Positions 26,001 to 34,842 of a stretch of DNA of 64,000 nucleotides are shown in pieces. The notes below the pieces were generated by a model. It ran no database searches. It saw only the letters and a program-made list of their open reading frames with translations, and had not been told where the DNA came from. Position 1 is the stretch's first letter; every line of letters begins with the position of its first letter. Both the position numbers and the translations under genes were made by a program. Source of the stretch: Roseateles amylovorans (lineage in GTDB: Bacteria; Pseudomonadota; Gammaproteobacteria; Burkholderiales; Burkholderiaceae_C); contig NZ_CP104562.2 in NCBI RefSeq assembly GCF_025398155.2, positions 5,704,001-5,768,000 on the forward strand, in the 5' to 3' direction.

Positions 26001-26241
26001 GCTGGGCGCCCTGCCGCTGATGCTGGGCACCGGCGTCGGCCATGAGCTGCGGCATCCGCTGGGGGTGACCATGGTCGGCGGTCTGATCGTGAGCCAGCTG
26101 CTGACACTGTTCACCACGCCGGTCATCTACCTGGGCTTTGCCCGACTCTCGCAACGCTGGCGCGAGCGACAGCAACGCCGCCAGGGCGTGCCGTCGGACA
26201 GCGCGCGCACGGTTGAGCCGGACGTCGCGGAACGGCCATGA
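23065..26241 (+). CDS. RND efflux pump subunit, MdtB-like
   Basis: This is a 1,058-residue inner-membrane proton-driven drug pump of the HAE1 class. It opens with the standard SRPFIERPVATSLLML helix. The TM4 proton-relay stretch GFVVDDAIVMIENIARY has both conserved aspartates. The second half includes LYESYIHPVTILSTLPSAG and GIVKKNAIMMIDFA. With the next gene it probably forms an MdtB/MdtC heterotrimer. A Thr/Asn-rich insertion (TTTTNANGTSTTTT, about residues 777-790) interrupts a porter-domain loop. The start was placed at the conserved MNPSRPF; the open frame upstream overlaps the adaptor gene. Confidence 0.93.
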   Translation: MNPSRPFIERPVATSLLMLAILLAGLLAYRLLPLSALPEVDYPTIQVTTLYPGASPEVISTTVTAPLERQFGQMPGLSQMTSSSSGGASVITLRFSLGLSLDVGEQEVQAAINAGSNLLPSDLPMPPVYSKVNPADAPVLTIAITSPSLPVIKVHDLVENRLAPKLSQVDGVGLVSIAGGRRPAVRIQANPRTLAALGLSLDDVRSAIASANVNQAKGSFDGAQRASTIDANDQLKSAAEYQNLIIAWKNGNPLRLKDVAEIVDDAENLRLAAWADTTPGVILNVQRQPGANVIQTVNRVQALLPQLQATLPASVDVQVLADRTTTIRASVDDTQIELLLAIALVVAVIFVFLRSARATLIPSVAVPLSLVGTFGVMYMAGFSINNLTLMALTISTGFVVDDAIVMIENIARYVEEGDSPMEAAFKGSKQIGFTIISLTVSLIAVLIPLLFMGDVVGRLFHEFAITLAVAILISAFVSLTLTPMMSARLLKPEAEQSHSRLGAWFGDRFDRMIQAYGRGLDWVLDRPVLTLLGFAATLGLTALLYVFVPKGFFPVQDTGLVQVITEATQSTSFDAMGERQRQLAEVFLQDPDVDHIASFIGVDGANASLNTGRMQITLKPFATRHSSATEIIARLTEANRQVAGITAYMQPVQDLTIEDRVSKTQYQFLLSSPDATDLAQANEALLARLRTLPQLTDVASDLQNQGLQAWVQIDREAAGRLGVTVAAIDTALYNAFGQRLISTIYTQSSQYRVVLEAGAEFRTGPRALEGLYVPGSTTTTNANGTSTTTTVQVPLNSVAEVSERPTALAINHVAQFPAATLSFNLPPGVALGDAVDAIKAEQAKLDLPASVETSFQGAAEAFGNSLSSTLFLILAAVVTMYIVLGVLYESYIHPVTILSTLPSAGVGALLALLVGGLDLGIIAIIGIVLLIGIVKKNAIMMIDFALEAEREQGLEPRAAIHQASLLRFRPILMTTMAALLGALPLMLGTGVGHELRHPLGVTMVGGLIVSQLLTLFTTPVIYLGFARLSQRWRERQQRRQGVPSDSARTVEPDVAERP

Positions 26242-29200
26242 ACATCTCGGCCCCCTTCATCAACCGGCCGGTCGCGACCACGCTGATCACCATCGGCATT
26301 GCGCTGGCCGGCCTGCTGGCTTATCGGCTGCTGCCGATCGCGCCGCTGCCGCAGGTGGACTTCCCGACCATCTCGGTGTCGGCGTCGTTGCCGGGCGCCA
26401 GCCCGGACACGATGGCCGCCACCGTGGCCACGCCGCTGGAACGCGCCCTGGGCAGCATCGCCGGCGTGACCGAGATCACCTCGCGGTCATCGCAAGGCTC
26501 GTCCAATGTCACTCTGCAGTTCGACCTGAGCCGCGACATCGACGGCGCGGCCCGCGATGTGCAGGCCGCCATCAATGCCGCCCGCACGCTGCTGCCCAGC
26601 GGCATGCCCAGCAATCCGACCTACCGCAAGGTCAACCCGGCCGATGCGCCGATCATGATCCTGGCGCTGACCTCGCAGACCCTGACGCGCGGCCAGATGT
26701 ACGACGCCGCCTCCACCGTGCTGGCCCAGCGCCTGGCGCAGGTGAGCGGCGTGGGCCAGGTGAATGTGGGCGGCGGCGCGCTGCCGGCGGTACGGGTGGA
26801 ACTCAATCCCGACAAGCTGGCGGCCAACGGCATTGCGCTGGACACGGTGCGTCAAGCGATCGCCAACACCAATGCCAACCGCCCGAAGGGCTCGGTGGAG
26901 CAAAGCGGCCGTTACTGGCAGATCGGTGCCAACGACCAGGCCCGCACCGCGGCGGACTATGCGCCGGTGGTGCTGAGCTACCGCGACGGCGCCGCCCTGC
27001 GGTTGCGCGATGTGGCCCAGGTGGTGGACTCGGTCCAGGATGTGCGCAACTACGGGGCATCGAACGGTCAGCCGGCGATCCTGCTGTTCATCCAGAAAGA
27101 GCCCGGCGCCAACATCATCGAGACGGTGGGGCGCATCCGTGAGCTGTTGCCGCGGCTGCAGGCGTCGGTGCCGCCTGCGATCGAGCTCAAGGTCATCAGC
27201 GACCGCACGCCCACCATCCGCGCCTCGCTGGAGGAAGTGGAGCGGGCGATGGCGATCGCTGTCGGGCTGGTGATCCTGGTGGTGCTGCTGTTCCTGCGCA
27301 GCTGGCGCGCCACGCTGCTGCCGGCGGTGGCCGTACCGGTCTCGTTGGCGGGCACCTTCGGCGTCATGTATTTGTGCGGCTACAGCCTGGACAACCTCTC
27401 GGCCATGGCGCTGACGGTGGCCACCGGCTTCGTGGTGGACGACGCCATCGTGGTGCTGGAGAACATCACCCGCTACATCGAACAAGGCGCCACGCCGCGC
27501 GAGGCCGCCTTGCGAGGCGCTCGGGAGATCGGCTTCACCGTGGTGTCGATCAGCCTGTCGCTGGTGGCGGTGTTCATTCCCATTCTGCTGATGGGCGGCG
27601 TGGTGGGACGGCTGTTTCGCGAGTTCGCGGTGGTGCTGTCGTCGGCGATCCTGGTGTCGATGGTGGTGTCGCTGACGACCACGCCGATGATGGCCTCCCG
27701 GGTGCTGAAACCCCGTCGCGAACCCGAACCCGGCAGCGCCCAGCGCCCGGGCTGGATCACGCGCCAGGCCCACCGCTTCAATCGCGGCCTGGTGCGGGGC
27801 TACCGGCGCTCGCTGATGTGGACGCTGCGTCATCAGCCGGTGGCGATCGCCTCGCTGGTTGCGGTGGTGGCGCTCAATGTCCATCTGTACGGTGCGATCC
27901 CCAAGACCTTCTTCCCGCAGCAGGACACCGGCGTGCTGATCGGCGGGGTGCAGGCCGATCAGGGCAGCTCCTTCGACATGATGAAGGCGCGGGTGGACCG
28001 CTTCATGGAGATCATCCTCTCCGACCCGGCGGTGCAGAACGTCAACGGCAACACCGGCGGCGGCCAGCGCAACTCGGCCAATTTCTACATCACGCTCAAG
28101 CCGCTGGCCGAACGCCGGATCTCGGCCGACGGCGTGGTGAACCGGCTGCGCGAGAAGATGTCGCACGAGCCCGGCGCCAACCTGTTCCTGGTGCCGGTGC
28201 AGGACATCCGCATCGGCGGCCGTCAGGCCAATGCCCAGTATCAATTCACCCTGCAGGCGGACGACCTCAACGACCTGCGCACCTGGGAACCGCGGGTGCG
28301 CAGTGCGCTGTCGCAACTGCCGGAGCTGACCGACGTCAACACCGACCAGCAGGACAAGGGCGTGCAGACCTCGCTGGTGATCGACCGTGATGCGGCTGCC
28401 CGGCTGGGCGTGACTGTCAGCACCATCGACACCACCTTGAACAATGCCTTCGGCCAACGCCAGGTGGGCGTGATCTACAACCCGCTGAACCAGTACCGGG
28501 TGGTGATGGAGCTGTCGCCTGAATATCTGCAAGGGCCGCAGACGCTGAGCAAGCTCTATGTGATCGGCAGCGGCGGCACCCAGATTCCGCTCTCGGCCTT
28601 CACCCGGGTGGAGACGACCAACACGCCGTTGTCGGTGAACCACCAGGGCGGCGCACCGGCGTCGACGATCAGTTTCAACCTGCCAGAAGGGGTGTCGCTG
28701 TCGCAAGCCACCGACGCCATCCATAACGCCATGGCGGAACTGGGCGTGCCGGTCTCGGTGCGCGGCAGTTTTGCCGGCACCGCCAATGCCTTCCAGGACG
28801 CCCTGAAGTCGCAGCCGCTGTTGATCGGGGCAGCCATCATCGCCATCTACCTGGTGCTGGGCATGCTGTATGAGAGCCTGGTGCATCCGGTGACCATTCT
28901 CTCGACACTGCCGTCGGCCGGCGTGGGCGCCTTGCTGGCGTTGATGATGTTCAACACCGAGTTCTCGATCATTGCGTTGATCGGCGTGATCCTGCTGATC
29001 GGCATCGTGAAGAAGAACGCGATCATGATGATCGACTTCGCCATCGCCCGGCAGCGCACCGATGCCCGACTGACCGCCGGTGCGGCCATCTTCCGCGCCG
29101 CCAAGCTGCGGCTGCGGCCGATCCTGATGACCACCTTCGCCGCCATCTTCGGCGCGGTGCCGCTGGCCCTGGGCAGCGGTGACGGCGCCGAGCTTCGGCA

Positions 29201-29426
29201 GCCGCTGGGCATCGCCATCGTTGGCGGGCTGATCCTGAGCCAGTTGCTGACGCTCTACACCACGCCGGTGGTCTTCGTGCTGATGGAGCGGCTGCGGCTG
29301 CGTGCGCAGCGTCGTCGCCATGCGGCCAAGGCCAAGGCCACCACGTCTCCCACGGACACCGGAATCGCCCCGACCGCTGCGTCGCCGGCGGCCTCCGGCT
29401 CGCCGATGAACTCTCCGCAGGGCTGA
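26238..29426 (+). CDS. RND efflux pump subunit, MdtC-like
   Basis: This is the second HAE1 pump subunit, 1,062 residues, overlapping the first by 4 bp (ATGA). It starts MNISAPFINRPVATTL and has VATGFVVDDAIVVLENITRY in TM4 with the paired aspartates, LYESLVHPVTILSTLPSAG, and GIVKKNAIMMIDFAIARQR. Two fused pump genes behind one adaptor is the MdtABC layout, which in enterobacteria exports bile salts, novobiocin and metal-stress compounds; the substrate range here is unknown. The C terminus ends in a Ser/Thr/Pro-rich cytoplasmic tail. Confidence 0.93.
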   Translation: MNISAPFINRPVATTLITIGIALAGLLAYRLLPIAPLPQVDFPTISVSASLPGASPDTMAATVATPLERALGSIAGVTEITSRSSQGSSNVTLQFDLSRDIDGAARDVQAAINAARTLLPSGMPSNPTYRKVNPADAPIMILALTSQTLTRGQMYDAASTVLAQRLAQVSGVGQVNVGGGALPAVRVELNPDKLAANGIALDTVRQAIANTNANRPKGSVEQSGRYWQIGANDQARTAADYAPVVLSYRDGAALRLRDVAQVVDSVQDVRNYGASNGQPAILLFIQKEPGANIIETVGRIRELLPRLQASVPPAIELKVISDRTPTIRASLEEVERAMAIAVGLVILVVLLFLRSWRATLLPAVAVPVSLAGTFGVMYLCGYSLDNLSAMALTVATGFVVDDAIVVLENITRYIEQGATPREAALRGAREIGFTVVSISLSLVAVFIPILLMGGVVGRLFREFAVVLSSAILVSMVVSLTTTPMMASRVLKPRREPEPGSAQRPGWITRQAHRFNRGLVRGYRRSLMWTLRHQPVAIASLVAVVALNVHLYGAIPKTFFPQQDTGVLIGGVQADQGSSFDMMKARVDRFMEIILSDPAVQNVNGNTGGGQRNSANFYITLKPLAERRISADGVVNRLREKMSHEPGANLFLVPVQDIRIGGRQANAQYQFTLQADDLNDLRTWEPRVRSALSQLPELTDVNTDQQDKGVQTSLVIDRDAAARLGVTVSTIDTTLNNAFGQRQVGVIYNPLNQYRVVMELSPEYLQGPQTLSKLYVIGSGGTQIPLSAFTRVETTNTPLSVNHQGGAPASTISFNLPEGVSLSQATDAIHNAMAELGVPVSVRGSFAGTANAFQDALKSQPLLIGAAIIAIYLVLGMLYESLVHPVTILSTLPSAGVGALLALMMFNTEFSIIALIGVILLIGIVKKNAIMMIDFAIARQRTDARLTAGAAIFRAAKLRLRPILMTTFAAIFGAVPLALGSGDGAELRQPLGIAIVGGLILSQLLTLYTTPVVFVLMERLRLRAQRRRHAAKAKATTSPTDTGIAPTAASPAASGSPMNSPQG

Positions 29427-29429
29427 GCC

Positions 29430-30983
29430 ATGTCGATCCCTCGTTCTTGTTTTGATCTGCCTCCCGCACGGCGTACCGGCGCGCTCGCCGACCTCGCTGC
29501 CCTCACCGGCTCACGGACCGCCCCAGGGACTGGCTGCCGCACCGACCCCGGCGCGCCCCTGCGGTCCCGGTCCAGCGCCGCCATGGCGTTGGCCGTCGTG
29601 CTGCTCGGCGCGCTGAGCGGCTGCGCCGTCACCCGCCAGGACCCGCCCCCGGCGGTGACCGCGCCGACCGCCTTCAAGCAGGACGACCTGTGGCGCAAGG
29701 CACAGCCGGGCACCGCGCCGGCCACCGTGCCGGACCAGTGGTGGACCTTGTTCAACGACCCGGTGCTGGATGATCTGCAGCAGCGGCTGGTGATCGGCAA
29801 CGAGAATCTGAAGGCTTCGATCGCGCAGGTGGCCAGTGCGCGGGCGGCGGTCGACGCGAGTCGAACGGTGATGTTCCCGACCCTCTCGGCCGGGTTCTCC
29901 GGCACCCGCAGCGCCAGTCCGGACGGCAATGTGAGCGGCGGCTCGATCAGCCGCGGGGCGACCAACAGCGTGTCGCTCTCGCTCAATGCCAGTTGGGAAG
30001 CCGATCTGTGGGGCCGGCTGCGACTGGCCAGCGAGGGCGCGCAAGCCACCTTGCAGGCCAGCGCGGACGATCTGGCGGCAGCTCGTCTGTCCGCGCAGGC
30101 CACGCTGGCGCAGACCTATTTCTCGCTGCGCACCGCCGAGGCGCAGGAACAGCTCTATGAGCGCAGCGTGCAAGCCTACGAACGCTCGCTGGCGCTGACC
30201 GAGGCGCGCTACCAGGGCGGCGTGTCGGCCCGCAGCGATGTGCTGCAGGCGCAGACCCAGTTGCGATCCGCCCAGGCGCAGTTGCTGGAAACCCAGGCCA
30301 GCCGCGCCCAGTTGGCGCATGCGATCGCGGTGCTGCTCGGCTTGCCGCCGTCCGCCCTGGATCTCACGCGCCAGGCCGTGCTGCCGCAGGCGCCGGCCGT
30401 GCCGCCGATGCTGCCGTCCGAACTGTTGGAGCGCCGGCCGGACATTGCAGCGGCCCAACGCCGCGTGGCGTCCGCCTACGCGCAGATCGGCGTCACGGAT
30501 GCGGCCTTCTTTCCGTCGCTCACGCTTTCGGGCAGCGGTGGCTATCGCAGCAGCACCCTGTCGAACCTGGTGAGCGCGCCCAACCTGTTCTGGTCGATCG
30601 GACCGTCGCTGGCGGCCTCGATCTTCGATGGCGGCAGTCGGCGTCTGGCCAGCGCGCAGGCCCGGGCCAGCGCCGACCAGGCCACGGCGACCTACCGGCA
30701 GGCGGTACTCACCGCGCTGCAGGAGGTCGAGGACAACCTGATCCTGGCCGACCGCCTGGCCCGCGAGGCCGAGCTGCAGCAGGAAGCGCTGGTTTCTGCA
30801 CGTCGGAATGTCGAGCTGGTGACCGACCAATACCGTGCAGGCACGGTCAGCTTCCTGGAAGTGACCACTGCCCAGAACAGCGCCCTCACCACCGAGGCGT
30901 CGTTGCTGTCGGTGCGCAACCGGCAGCTCGCTGCGGTGAACATGCTGCTGAAGAACATCGCGGGGCGATGGACGCCGGCATGA
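29430..30983 (+). CDS. NodT-family outer-membrane efflux lipoprotein
   Basis: This is the TolC-like channel of the tripartite pump. The 517-residue precursor carries a lipoprotein signal with lipobox LSGC (cysteine near residue 64), after an unusually long N-terminal extension. The true start could be later, but the Met just before the hydrophobic stretch would leave no positive n-region. DQWWTLFNDPVLDDL, SLNASWEADLWGRLR, and the two repeated OEP coiled-coil halves with ARYQGGVSARSDVLQAQTQ and TDQYRAGTVSFLEVTTAQ are typical of NodT/OprM proteins. It starts 3 bp after the pump gene. Confidence 0.9.
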   Translation: MSIPRSCFDLPPARRTGALADLAALTGSRTAPGTGCRTDPGAPLRSRSSAAMALAVVLLGALSGCAVTRQDPPPAVTAPTAFKQDDLWRKAQPGTAPATVPDQWWTLFNDPVLDDLQQRLVIGNENLKASIAQVASARAAVDASRTVMFPTLSAGFSGTRSASPDGNVSGGSISRGATNSVSLSLNASWEADLWGRLRLASEGAQATLQASADDLAAARLSAQATLAQTYFSLRTAEAQEQLYERSVQAYERSLALTEARYQGGVSARSDVLQAQTQLRSAQAQLLETQASRAQLAHAIAVLLGLPPSALDLTRQAVLPQAPAVPPMLPSELLERRPDIAAAQRRVASAYAQIGVTDAAFFPSLTLSGSGGYRSSTLSNLVSAPNLFWSIGPSLAASIFDGGSRRLASAQARASADQATATYRQAVLTALQEVEDNLILADRLAREAELQQEALVSARRNVELVTDQYRAGTVSFLEVTTAQNSALTTEASLLSVRNRQLAAVNMLLKNIAGRWTPA

Positions 30984-31179
30984 TCCGGGGGATCGCAGTG
31001 AGATCCGGGCAGCGGACAGGCACCACACCGGCACGAACCTCCCGCCTTGGCGGCGTGTCCCGCCGACGTGATCGGGGCCGGCGCACGGCGGCGCCGACCG
31101 TCACGCGAGTCTGATTCCGCAGCCCGCGCCACTCGCGCGACGTTCGCGCGCCGTTCCCGCCGGCGCCTTGCGGCCTCGG

Positions 31180-31824
31180 TCACTGTGCGCCCCCTTGACC
31201 CGATGTGGCCGCAGGTTCAGGCCTGCGCCGTGCAGCGACGACTTGGCCAATGAGGGCCGGATGAAGGGGAATGGATTGTTCCACACACCACTCCAAGGGC
31301 CTGCCGTTGCGCACGATCGTGTTGACGCGACGGACATGGCTCTCGACGCTTGTCCGTGAGTGGGCTGGGCGTGCCGACCTCAGCAGGTAGCTGTTTCCAT
31401 CAATCTGCAAGCGTCCTCTCTGGCGCAGGGCCTCCCAAGAGGGCGGCAATGGGCAATGGGCGAGGCCGCGATTGCAGGCCCCGCTCACCCAGACACGCAC
31501 CAGCTGAGGGGCCTCCACATCGGGAAAATGTTGAAGGGTGTTCCCATTGAGATAAATGTCCTCCAGATGCCCGAAGCCGGGCAGGCGCGGCAAGTTGCTC
31601 ACGTTCACACACTGCAAGCCCAACGTCTTCATTTGCTTTCGCCAAGCGGCTTCGATGATTTCGGCCGCCATTTCGCGCCCTTCATCCTGCGTTTGAGGCT
31701 CCTGCAGCCAGCGCTGAAGGTTGTCGAGCAATGGTCGAGGGTCCGAGAACGGGTCGGGGCCATCTGATTCCCCGACGAACATGGCGTGGGTGGCAGTGGC
31801 GTTGAAGCGGTCCAGAGAGAACAT
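31180..31824 (-). CDS. Short leucine-rich protein resembling the N-terminal part of LPX-type secreted effectors
   Basis: I do not recognise a named gene. From the Met at 31824 the product has 214 residues. A helical segment (LLDNLQRWLQEP through AAEIIEAAW) is followed by LPX-like leucine-rich turns such as VSNLPRLPGFGHLEDIYLNG and TLQHFPDVEAP. This order recalls IpaH/YopM-type effectors, which have a helical cap followed by short LRRs. No catalytic NEL ligase domain follows, so it may be a truncated or minimal member. The frame stays open up to 31968, but that extension runs through the lipA terminator, so I excluded it. No clear ribosome-binding site is seen. Base composition is visibly less GC-rich than in the neighbours. 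No secretion genes are in the window. Confidence 0.5.
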   Translation of the reverse strand: MFSLDRFNATATHAMFVGESDGPDPFSDPRPLLDNLQRWLQEPQTQDEGREMAAEIIEAAWRKQMKTLGLQCVNVSNLPRLPGFGHLEDIYLNGNTLQHFPDVEAPQLVRVWVSGACNRGLAHCPLPPSWEALRQRGRLQIDGNSYLLRSARPAHSRTSVESHVRRVNTIVRNGRPLEWCVEQSIPLHPALIGQVVAARRRPEPAATSGQGGAQ

Positions 31825-31915
31825 GATCTGAACATGGGCGAGAGGGACGAAGCCCGTCAGTTGGTGGGCACCCCTCGGGCGTTCGGTATGCCCCGCATCC
31901 AGAATGGCGCCCGCC

Positions 31916-31964
31916 AAAAGACAAAAGCCAAAAGACAAAAGCCAACGGCCCGTGAAGGGCCGTT
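31916..31964 (-). terminator. Terminator of lipBA
   Basis: An 8-bp stem AACGGCCC/GGGCCGTT with a 5-nt loop (31944-31964) is followed on the minus strand by two TTTTGTCTTTT tracts. It lies about 75 bp past the lipA stop and upstream of the leucine-rich gene. Confidence 0.8.
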
Positions 31965-32040
31965 GCAAGGTGGGGCGTTCTCGGTGGTTCTCGGTGGCCG
32001 GATCGCCGGTATCGGCGATCCGTGCCGTGGCCGACCCGCG

Positions 32041-33060
32041 TCAGATGGCGGCGGTGGCCTGACCTTCAGCGTGGCCGGCCTTCTCCAGCGCGGCATGGGC
32101 CTGCTGGTCGGCGTGGTAGCTGCTGCGCACCATGGCGCCCACGGCGGCGTGGGTGAAGCCCATCTTGTAGGCCTCTTCCTCGAACATCTTGAAGGTGTCG
32201 GGGTGAACGTAGCGGCGGACCGGCAGATGGTGGCCGGACGGCGCCAGGTACTGGCCGATGGTCAGCATGTCGATCTGATGCGCCCGCATGTCGCGCATGA
32301 CCTGCAGGATCTCTTCATCCGTCTCGCCCAGACCCACCATGATGCCGCTCTTGGTCGGCACGCCGGGCACCGCTTCCTTGAAGCGCTTGAGCAGGTTCAG
32401 GCTGAACTGGTAGTCCGAGCCCGGACGCGCTTCCTTGTAGAGCCGGGGCGCGGTTTCCAGGTTGTGGTTCATCACATCGGGCGGGGCGGCCTTGAGGATG
32501 TCCAGCGCGCGGTCCATGCGGCCGCGGAAATCGGGCACCAGCACCTCGATCTGGGTGCGGGGGCTCAGCGCCCGCACCTGGCGGATGCACTCGGCGAAAT
32601 GGCCGGCACCGCCGTCGCGCAGATCGTCGCGATCCACGCTGGTGATCACCACGTAGTTCAGCTTGAGCGCGGCGATGGTCTTGGCCAGGTTGAGCGGCTC
32701 CTCGGCATCCAGCGGATCCGGTCGGCCGTGGCCCACATCGCAGAACGGGCAGCGCCGGGTGCACTTGTCGCCCATGATCATGAAGGTGGCCGTGCCCTTG
32801 CCGAAGCATTCGCCGATGTTGGGGCAGGAGGCTTCCTCGCAGACGGTGTGCAGCTTGTGCTCACGCAGGATCTGCTTGATCTCGTAGAAGCGGGTGCTGG
32901 GCGAACCCGCCTTGACGCGAATCCAGTCGGGCTTCTTCAACTGCTCCGCCGGCACGATCTTGATGGGGATGCGTGCGGTCTTGGCCTGGGCCTTCTGCTT
33001 GGCGGTGGCGTCGTAGTCCGCCGCGCTCTTTGCTTCGTGAGTGATGTTCTCGGTTGCCAT
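32041..33060 (-). CDS. lipA: Lipoyl synthase
   Basis: This radical-SAM enzyme inserts two sulfurs into protein-bound octanoyl groups to make lipoyl cofactors for 2-oxoacid dehydrogenases and the glycine-cleavage system. From MATENITHEA the protein has 339 residues. The auxiliary cluster cysteines are C74, C79 and C85 in CEEASCPNIGEC. The SAM cluster cysteines are C100, C104 and C107 in CTRRCPFC. A C-terminal RSSYHA serine motif is present. It lies 23 bp downstream of lipB. The longer open frame to 33141 overlaps lipB and is not used. Confidence 0.97.
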   Translation of the reverse strand: MATENITHEAKSAADYDATAKQKAQAKTARIPIKIVPAEQLKKPDWIRVKAGSPSTRFYEIKQILREHKLHTVCEEASCPNIGECFGKGTATFMIMGDKCTRRCPFCDVGHGRPDPLDAEEPLNLAKTIAALKLNYVVITSVDRDDLRDGGAGHFAECIRQVRALSPRTQIEVLVPDFRGRMDRALDILKAAPPDVMNHNLETAPRLYKEARPGSDYQFSLNLLKRFKEAVPGVPTKSGIMVGLGETDEEILQVMRDMRAHQIDMLTIGQYLAPSGHHLPVRRYVHPDTFKMFEEEAYKMGFTHAAVGAMVRSSYHADQQAHAALEKAGHAEGQATAAI

Positions 33061-33083
33061 CGCAGGCGTGCTCCGTCGCAGGC

Positions 33084-33752
33084 TCAGGGGCTCAGTTGGG
33101 CGTCGAGACGCTCGCCGAACCGCCGGGCCACCATGGCCCATTGCGTGAAAACCCCGAGTGTACCGAGGTCCACCGTCTCCAGCCCCGCATAGCCGCAGGG
33201 ATTGATGCCCTGGAAGGGCTTCAGGTCCATGTCCACATTGAGCGCCACCCCGTGATAGGTGCAGTGCCGGCTGATCTTGATGCCCAGCGCCGCCACCTTG
33301 CCCAGGCCCCTGAAGGGATCGGCCGGATCGGTCGGCCCGGTCAGGGCGGCATGCGCACCTGGATCATCCAACCGCACATAAATCCCGGGCGCACCCGCGA
33401 CTCGGTGGCCGGTGATGCCGAAACTCTCCAGCGTCTGGATGACCGCCGTCTCCAGGCGGAAGACGTATTCCTTGACGAAGATCCCCAGCCGTTTGAGATC
33501 GACCAGCGGATAGGCCACCACCTGCCCGGGCCCGTGATAGGTCACCTGGCCGCCGCGGTTGGTCTGCACCACCGGGATGCCGCCGGCGTCCAGCACATGG
33601 TCCGCCTGCCCGGCCAGGCCCTGGGTGTAGACCGGATCGAATTCGCACAGCCACAGCTCATCGGGCGTGTCCGGCCCGCGTTGGTCGGTGAAGGCGCGCA
33701 TGGCCTCCAGGGTGGCCGCGTAATCGACACGGCCCAAGGTCTTGATCAACAT
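33084..33752 (-). CDS. lipB: Octanoyl-[acyl-carrier-protein]-protein N-octanoyltransferase
   Basis: LipB moves octanoyl from ACP to the lipoyl domains that LipA then sulfurates. The 222-residue protein has the substrate motif RGGQVTYHGPGQ and the catalytic pair K152 (GLGKVAALGIK) and C164 (SRHCTYHGVALNV). A short insertion rich in Pro/Asp/Ala (about residues 129-148) precedes the lysine. It is followed directly by lipA. On the upstream side a plus-strand Sel1 gene separates it from ybeD, its usual neighbour. Confidence 0.96.
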   Translation of the reverse strand: MLIKTLGRVDYAATLEAMRAFTDQRGPDTPDELWLCEFDPVYTQGLAGQADHVLDAGGIPVVQTNRGGQVTYHGPGQVVAYPLVDLKRLGIFVKEYVFRLETAVIQTLESFGITGHRVAGAPGIYVRLDDPGAHAALTGPTDPADPFRGLGKVAALGIKISRHCTYHGVALNVDMDLKPFQGINPCGYAGLETVDLGTLGVFTQWAMVARRFGERLDAQLSP

Positions 33753-33814
33753 GTCGGCATGCTAGCGGCGATGGGCCTAGGATGAGCGCTGTCGGGACAT
33801 TCCGGAGCACTGTC

Positions 33815-34708
33815 ATGCCGTCCGAAATCACGTTGTCGCCTGTGGGATCGTCGCACGCTGCCTCCGCCTCGGCGTTTGCCCCGGCGCTTGCCCCGGCCGC
33901 TGCCCCTGCCGGTCGCCGCGCACATCGAAGGCGCGGCGGTCACGACCTCCGGGCGCGGCCACCGATCGCCGCCCTCTTGCTGGCAGTGGGAACGGTGCTG
34001 GGTGTCCCAGCCCCCGCCACCGCAGCCGACACCGCGGGCCGCGCACCCGCTACCGCATCGGCCGCTGCCTCGGGCCCTGCGGCGGCGGCACGTGGGTCGG
34101 TCGCCTCACCGATCGCGCGCGTCACGCTGGCCACCGCCTTGAACGCCTACGAGCGCGGCGACCTGCGCGGCGCAGAGCGGCAATTCCGGCTGCTGTCCCG
34201 CCAAGGCCTCGCGCTGGGTGACTACAACCTGGCGATGATGCATCTGAGAGACGAAGTGCCGCACCCGGACAAGCAGACCGCCCGCATGTTGCTGGAACGC
34301 GCCGCGTCCCGCGGATTGGTCCGCGCGGAACTCACGCTCGGCCAGTTCCATGAACAAGGGGAAGGCGGCGCGCCGGACCTGGTCCAGGCCCAGCAGTGGT
34401 ACTTGAAGGCGGCCGCCCATGGCAGCGTGGACGCCCAGGTCGCCGTGGGCACGGCCTTCTATCTGGGACGCGGTGCGGCGCTCGACATGACCCAGGCCGC
34501 ACGTTGGTATCGCGAAGCTGCCAACGGCGGGGATGTCGGTGCGCAGTACCTCATGGCCTCGATGTACGAGACGGGGCTGGGCGTGGACCGCGACCTCCGG
34601 CTGGCTCGCTATTGGTACGAGGCGGCGGCGCGCAACGGCGATATCGCCGCGGCGGCCAAGCTGAAGGCTGTGGACGCCGCGTTGGCGGAGGCGGCCGGCA
34701 CGGTGTGA
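33815..34708 (+). CDS. Sel1-repeat (TPR-like) protein
   Basis: The 297-residue product probably acts as a periplasmic or envelope scaffold. After a long Ala/Pro/Arg-rich N terminus comes a hydrophobic stretch AALLLAVGTVLG (about residues 53-65) and ATAAD, a likely signal cleavage site. The C-terminal half contains at least three Sel1 repeats, for example LGQFHEQGEGGAPDLVQAQQWYLKAA split over two helices, followed by VGTAFYLGRGAAL and MASMYETGLGVDRD. I chose ATG 33815 because a GGAG site precedes it at good spacing; an in-frame ATG at 33782 lacks one. It lies opposite to and inside the ybeD-lipBA run. The partner is unknown. Confidence 0.78.
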   Translation: MPSEITLSPVGSSHAASASAFAPALAPAAAPAGRRAHRRRGGHDLRARPPIAALLLAVGTVLGVPAPATAADTAGRAPATASAAASGPAAAARGSVASPIARVTLATALNAYERGDLRGAERQFRLLSRQGLALGDYNLAMMHLRDEVPHPDKQTARMLLERAASRGLVRAELTLGQFHEQGEGGAPDLVQAQQWYLKAAAHGSVDAQVAVGTAFYLGRGAALDMTQAARWYREAANGGDVGAQYLMASMYETGLGVDRDLRLARYWYEAAARNGDIAAAAKLKAVDAALAEAAGTV

Positions 34709-34820
34709 TCGGGCAGAACGCAGGTCCCAGGCGGCGAGCGGTCAGCACCGACAGCAAGGACGCCGCGCCAGGACGGACCGCGCAGACAACGCAGAGAACG
34801 CAGAGATCGCAGACAACGAA

Positions 34821-34842
34821 ACGGGCGCCCGAAGGCGCCCGT
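34821..34842 (+). terminator. Hairpin after the Sel1 gene
   Basis: A 9-bp GC-rich stem with a CGAA tetraloop (34821-34829 with 34834-34842) lies between the convergent Sel1 and ybeD genes. It lacks a T-tract, so termination is plausible but not certain. Confidence 0.5.

Noticed and set aside
31825..31968. Longer N terminus for the leucine-rich gene
   Set aside because: The added codons run through the lipA terminator and its T-tracts, giving a hydrophobic run that only imitates a signal peptide.
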